Below are positions 60,961 to 64,000 of a stretch of 64,000 bases of DNA, in pieces. Source of the DNA: Pseudomonas putida (GTDB lineage Bacteria; Pseudomonadota; Gammaproteobacteria; Pseudomonadales; Pseudomonadaceae); NCBI RefSeq assembly GCF_028682635.1, contig NZ_JANHLK010000016.1, positions 1-64,000 on the forward strand, given 5' to 3'. The position numbers were made by a program, and so were the translations under genes. The notes under the pieces were generated by a model. That model worked only from the letters and a program-made list of their open reading frames with translations, was not told the origin of the DNA and ran no database searches. Within the stretch, counting starts at the first letter, position 1; each line of letters opens with the position of its first letter.

Positions 60961-61005
60961 CATGGATTTGCGCGGCCATGTTGAATTTGTGACATGACAC
61001 GTATC

Positions 61006-61860
61006 TGTAGGAGCCGGCTTGCCGGCGAAGCGATGGTGGCCGTTATGCCGCCTTCGCTGCGATGCGGCGACCCGACAAGCCAGCTCCTACAGGTTTGCAG
61101 CGGTATGTTGATTTTGTGACGTGACACATATCTGTAGGAGCCGGCTTGCTGGCGAAGCGATGGTGGCCGTTATGCCGCCTTCGCTGGCAAGCCAGCTCCT
61201 ACAGGATTTGCGGGGGTACGTTGGGTTTGTGACGTGACACATATCTGTAGGAGCCGGCTTGCTGGCGAAGCGATGGTGGCCGTTATGCCGCCTTCGCTGG
61301 CAAGCCAGCTCCTACAGGTTTGCGGCGGTATGTTGATTTTGTGGTGTGACACATCTCTGTAGGAGCCGGCTTGCCGGCGAAGCGATGGTGGCCGTTATGC
61401 CGTCATCGCTGGCAAGCCAGCTCCTACAGGATTTGCGGGGTAAGTTGGATTTGTGGCATGCACGCGTCTGTAGGAGCCGGCTTGCCGGCGAAGCGATGGT
61501 GGCCGTTATGCCGCCTTCGCTGGCAAGCCAGCTCCTACAGGTTTGCGGCGGTATGTTGATTTTGTGGTGTGACACATCTCTGTAGGAGCCGGCTTGCCGG
61601 CGAAGCGATGGTGGCCGTTATGCCGCCATCGCTGCGATGCGGCGGCCCGACAAGCCAGCTCCTACAGGATTTGCGGTGGTATGTTGATTTTGTGACGTGA
61701 CACATATCTGTAGGAGCCGGCTTGCTGGCGAAGCGATGGTGGCCGTTATGCCGCCTTCGCTGCGATGCGGCGGCCCGACAAGCCAGCTCCTACAGTATTT
61801 GCGGGGTAAGTTGGATTTGTGGCATGCACGCGTTCTGTAGGAGCCGGCTTGCCGGCGATG
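61006..61860. repeat. Tandem array of REP doublets (BIME-like), seven complete units
   Basis: TGTAGGAGCCGGCTTG recurs at 61006, 61133, 61246, 61358, 61469, 61581, 61709 and 61836. Units contain GCGATGGTGGCCGTTATGCC and an inverted partner ending CAGCTCCTACAG, then a linker with GTGACACAT or GGCATGCACGCG. Spacings fall into two classes: 111-113 bases (four units) and 127-128 bases (three units); the long class carries about 16 extra bases (GCGATGCGGCGACCCGA-like). The array fills the 924-base gap between the convergent ATPase and LLM 3 genes. No ORF in it is credible. Confidence 0.9.
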
Positions 61861-61884
61861 GCGTTGGTGAATATTGCGCTGTGC

Positions 61885-62970
61885 TTATGCCACCCGCGCC
61901 TTCCGACGTCGCACTTCTTCGCGCACCGCCGGGATGATCCAGCGTCCGTAGTCCACGGTGTCATAGAGCGGGTCATAACCCCGGTTAAGGAAAGTGGTCA
62001 CGCCCAGGTCGACATAATCGAGCAAGGCCTGGGCCACCGTTTCCGGGGTGCCGACCAGGGCGGTGGTGTCGCCGTAGGCCCCGACGGCGGTGGCGGTGGG
62101 CATCCAGAGTGCACGGTCATGACGATCACCCAGGGCTGCGGCGGCAAGCAAACGTTCGGAACCGGTGCCCTTGATACGTTTTTGCCACGGGCTGCCGGCC
62201 GCGAATTGCGGATTGGCCTTGATCTGTTCGAGGATCTGTTGCGCCCGTTGCCAGGCCAGTTCCTCGGTAGCACCCAGAATCAAGCGTACGGACAGGCTGA
62301 CTCGCGGCGCCTCGACACCCGCCGCGCTGGCAGCCGCCCGCAGTTTGCCGATCTGCTCGGCCACACCACTCAAGGGTTCACCCCACAAGGCATACAGGTC
62401 CGCATGCTTTACCGCGATCTGATAGGCGATGTCCGAAGACCCGCCGAAGGAAATCGGAATGTGCGGCTGCTGCAACGGCTTGACCGGTGAGAAAGCGCCC
62501 TTGATGTTGAAATACTCCCCCTCGAAGTCGAACGGCTCTTCAGCCGTCCAGGTACGCCGGACGATCTCCAGGTATTCGTCAGTACGTTTGTAGCGTTCGG
62601 TCTTGTCCAGCAGGAAGTCGCCCTCCTGGGGTTCGGCGGTGATGCCGGTGATGGCATGCAGGCGAATCCGGCCGCCGCCGGTGGTGTGATCCAGTGTCGC
62701 GAAAGCCCGCGCGGCAACGGTCGGGGCAGTGAGGGCTGGACGGTGGGCGATCATGAAACCCAGGCGCTCGGTATGAGCGGCGGCATAGGCCGCGATCTGC
62801 AGACTGTCGGCGCTGCCCGGGCCGCTGGCGATCAGCACCCGGTCGAAGCCGGCCTGTTCATGGGCACGGGCGTGGTGGCGGATAAACCCCAGATCGAAAT
62901 CCGGGCTGCGCACGCCCCGGGTCTCGGACCACTGGCGGGGGAAAATCATGCCGACAAATTCAATGGACAT
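61885..62970 (-). CDS. SsuD-like FMNH2-dependent monooxygenase (LLM 3)
   Basis: A 361-residue luciferase-like monooxygenase, somewhat shorter than SsuD. Segments HEQAGFDRVLIASGPGSADSL, TERLGFMIAHRPALTAPTVAARAFATLD (read in parts), YKRTDEYLEIVRRTW, HIPISFGGSSDIAYQIAVKHAD and ALVGTPETVAQALLDYVDLG are those of the alkanesulfonate monooxygenase group. It is leftward, 40 bases after a TonB-dependent receptor gene, with which it likely forms a uptake-plus-cleavage unit whose promoter is outside the window. Confidence 0.8.
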   Translation of the reverse strand: MSIEFVGMIFPRQWSETRGVRSPDFDLGFIRHHARAHEQAGFDRVLIASGPGSADSLQIAAYAAAHTERLGFMIAHRPALTAPTVAARAFATLDHTTGGGRIRLHAITGITAEPQEGDFLLDKTERYKRTDEYLEIVRRTWTAEEPFDFEGEYFNIKGAFSPVKPLQQPHIPISFGGSSDIAYQIAVKHADLYALWGEPLSGVAEQIGKLRAAASAAGVEAPRVSLSVRLILGATEELAWQRAQQILEQIKANPQFAAGSPWQKRIKGTGSERLLAAAALGDRHDRALWMPTATAVGAYGDTTALVGTPETVAQALLDYVDLGVTTFLNRGYDPLYDTVDYGRWIIPAVREEVRRRKARVA

Positions 62971-63010
62971 TGGAACACTCCTGAGGGCGGAAGGCGGGCT
63001 GGCCGCGGGC

Positions 63011-64000
63011 TTAGAACTGGTAATCCACCTGGGCCAGCAAGGTGCGGCCAGGCATGGGTTGCAAAAACGTATTGGTGGAACCGGCCAGGCCGCTGACGAA
63101 GTTCAGCTCGTTGGTCAGGTTGAGCACGCGCAGGGTGGTGCTCCACTGCGGCTGGCGGTAATACACGGCAAGGTCGAGGTTGTATTCGTCGGGGATCTTC
63201 ACGGTCTTGCTCAGGTTCAGGTACCAGCTGCTGGTCCACCAGCCGGAAAGCTCCGCGCCAAAACCTGAGTCGAAGCGATAGTCGACATACCCGCTGGCGG
63301 TGTACTCGGGAATCTGCACCGCGTCGAAGCGCCCGGACGGCCGCTGGTTGAGGCTGTTGTTGTCGCCGAACACCGTGCCGTTGTCGGGTATGAACCCCGC
63401 CGAGGCAAAACCGGCCTGGGAGGCAAATTCGTTGTAGGCGGTGAGTTTGGAAAGGTTCAGTGCCGTGCGCAGGTGATCATCGGGCTGGTAGCGAATGGTC
63501 GACTCCACGCCCTTGATCACCAGTCGGGCAATGTTGTTGTTGCTGTCGGGTGACTGATCCCGTTCCTGCTTGAACGCTGCCAGGGTCATGAACAGTTCGT
63601 TGGGCACGGCTTCGACTTTCAACCCCACTTCGTGCAGCACGCTGAGGCTTTCGAACGCCAGCGGGTTGAGCAGGTTGGCGCCGGCACCACTGCCCCAGCC
63701 CAGGCCGTTGGAGAAGAACCCGGTGTTGACCGCCAACGAGCGATCGAAGGTGTAGTACAGCGTGCTGTTTTCGGTCGGCTTTACGTATGGGCTGACCTGA
63801 AAGGCGAACAGCCGGTAGTTGTCACTGTCCTTGCGCGGGTTGCCGCCGGCGAGCACGAACGGGTTTTCGATTTCGGCATCGATCCAGCTGCGGCTGGCGC
63901 CGATGTTCAGGCCGACGCGCTCACCCAATCGCAGGTTGTGCTGGGTGAACAACGTCCGCGTGGACCAGGTACTTTCAGCGGTGTAAGGCGCGACAGATTC
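63011..64000 (-). CDS. TonB-dependent receptor 3, C-terminal part (runs off the window)
   Basis: The frame is open to the window edge, giving the last 329 residues of an outer-membrane receptor: beta-strand-rich barrel with SPYVKPTENSTLYYTFDRSL, a LRVLNLTNELNFVSG segment and the closing PGRTLLAQVDYQF with terminal Phe, as in FpvA/FoxA-like receptors. The apparent start at 63952 is an internal TTG, not the true start. It is upstream of LLM 3 on the same strand. The ligand is unknown; the pairing with a flavin monooxygenase suggests an organosulfur compound more than a siderophore. Confidence 0.8.
   Translation of the reverse strand, partial: ESVAPYTAESTWSTRTLFTQHNLRLGERVGLNIGASRSWIDAEIENPFVLAGGNPRKDSDNYRLFAFQVSPYVKPTENSTLYYTFDRSLAVNTGFFSNGLGWGSGAGANLLNPLAFESLSVLHEVGLKVEAVPNELFMTLAAFKQERDQSPDSNNNIARLVIKGVESTIRYQPDDHLRTALNLSKLTAYNEFASQAGFASAGFIPDNGTVFGDNNSLNQRPSGRFDAVQIPEYTASGYVDYRFDSGFGAELSGWWTSSWYLNLSKTVKIPDEYNLDLAVYYRQPQWSTTLRVLNLTNELNFVSGLAGSTNTFLQPMPGRTLLAQVDYQF

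Noticed and set aside
61006..61860. CRISPR array
   Set aside because: Regular spacing suggested it, but the spacers are themselves repeated, units are inverted REP doublets and no cas genes are present.
61312..61937. Short ORFs with repeated CRSWLASEGGI or CRSRLAGEAMVA peptides
   Set aside because: They are translations of the REP array; the repeated peptides only reflect the DNA repeat and have no ribosome sites.

Overview
The window looks like a chromosomal segment of a fluorescent-group Pseudomonas. The DNA is GC-rich, genes are packed in operons, and almost every intergenic gap carries the REP-type palindrome (TGTAGGAGC...GCTTGC) usual in that group. No rRNA, tRNA, CRISPR array, phage or transposase gene was seen. 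Functions are read from motifs and family resemblance without any database search.

Region 1 (about 0.2-20 kb) is an exopolysaccharide locus. A leftward unit carries a Wzy-type polymerase, a secreted clan GH-A glycoside hydrolase and galE. A long divergent rightward unit carries a Wzx-type flippase, a small Tat-signal protein with a GMC oxidoreductase, two hexapeptide acyltransferases, five glycosyltransferases of the GT2, GT4 and WecG/TagA types, a DUF535 protein, a GNAT-like protein and a GT61-like transferase. A WcaJ-type initiating phosphotransferase faces them. Export genes (wza/wzc) are not in the window.

Region 2 (20.4-35.5 kb) holds aromatic amine and auxin catabolism. Leftward lie the genes of a tryptophan-tryptophylquinone (TTQ) amine dehydrogenase (aauBEDA order) plus a c-type cytochrome. 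Rightward lies a complete set of indole-3-acetate catabolic genes (iacA-B-I-H-C-D-E-F, with iacG apart). A soluble PAS histidine kinase and a FixJ-type regulator flank the iac genes, with an AraC-type regulator between. Together they suggest tryptamine to indole-acetaldehyde to indole-acetate to catechol; the aldehyde dehydrogenase and catechol genes are not here.

Region 3 (35.5-64 kb) is an organosulfur-acquisition island: three TonB receptors, an ABC importer with two permeases and no binding protein, a dipeptide-type ABC importer, three SsuD-type flavin monooxygenases, one DszC/SfnC-like monooxygenase, three DszB-like sulfinate desulfinase homologues, a class II aldolase-like protein, a heterodimeric ABC exporter and an unannotated 52-residue protein. 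Five of its transcription units start behind a good sigma-54 (-24/-12) promoter, and three intergenic regions share a TTGCTGGAGCAGCAA-like inverted repeat placed where an enhancer-binding protein would sit. I read this as one sigma-54 regulon with the logic of the 4S pathway (S-oxidation, C-S cleavage, desulfination) rebuilt in a Gram-negative setting. This is the strongest candidate for an undescribed system here.

Between the dipeptide-type importer and the last monooxygenase (60.96-61.88 kb) lies a tandem array of seven complete REP-doublet units in two length classes.
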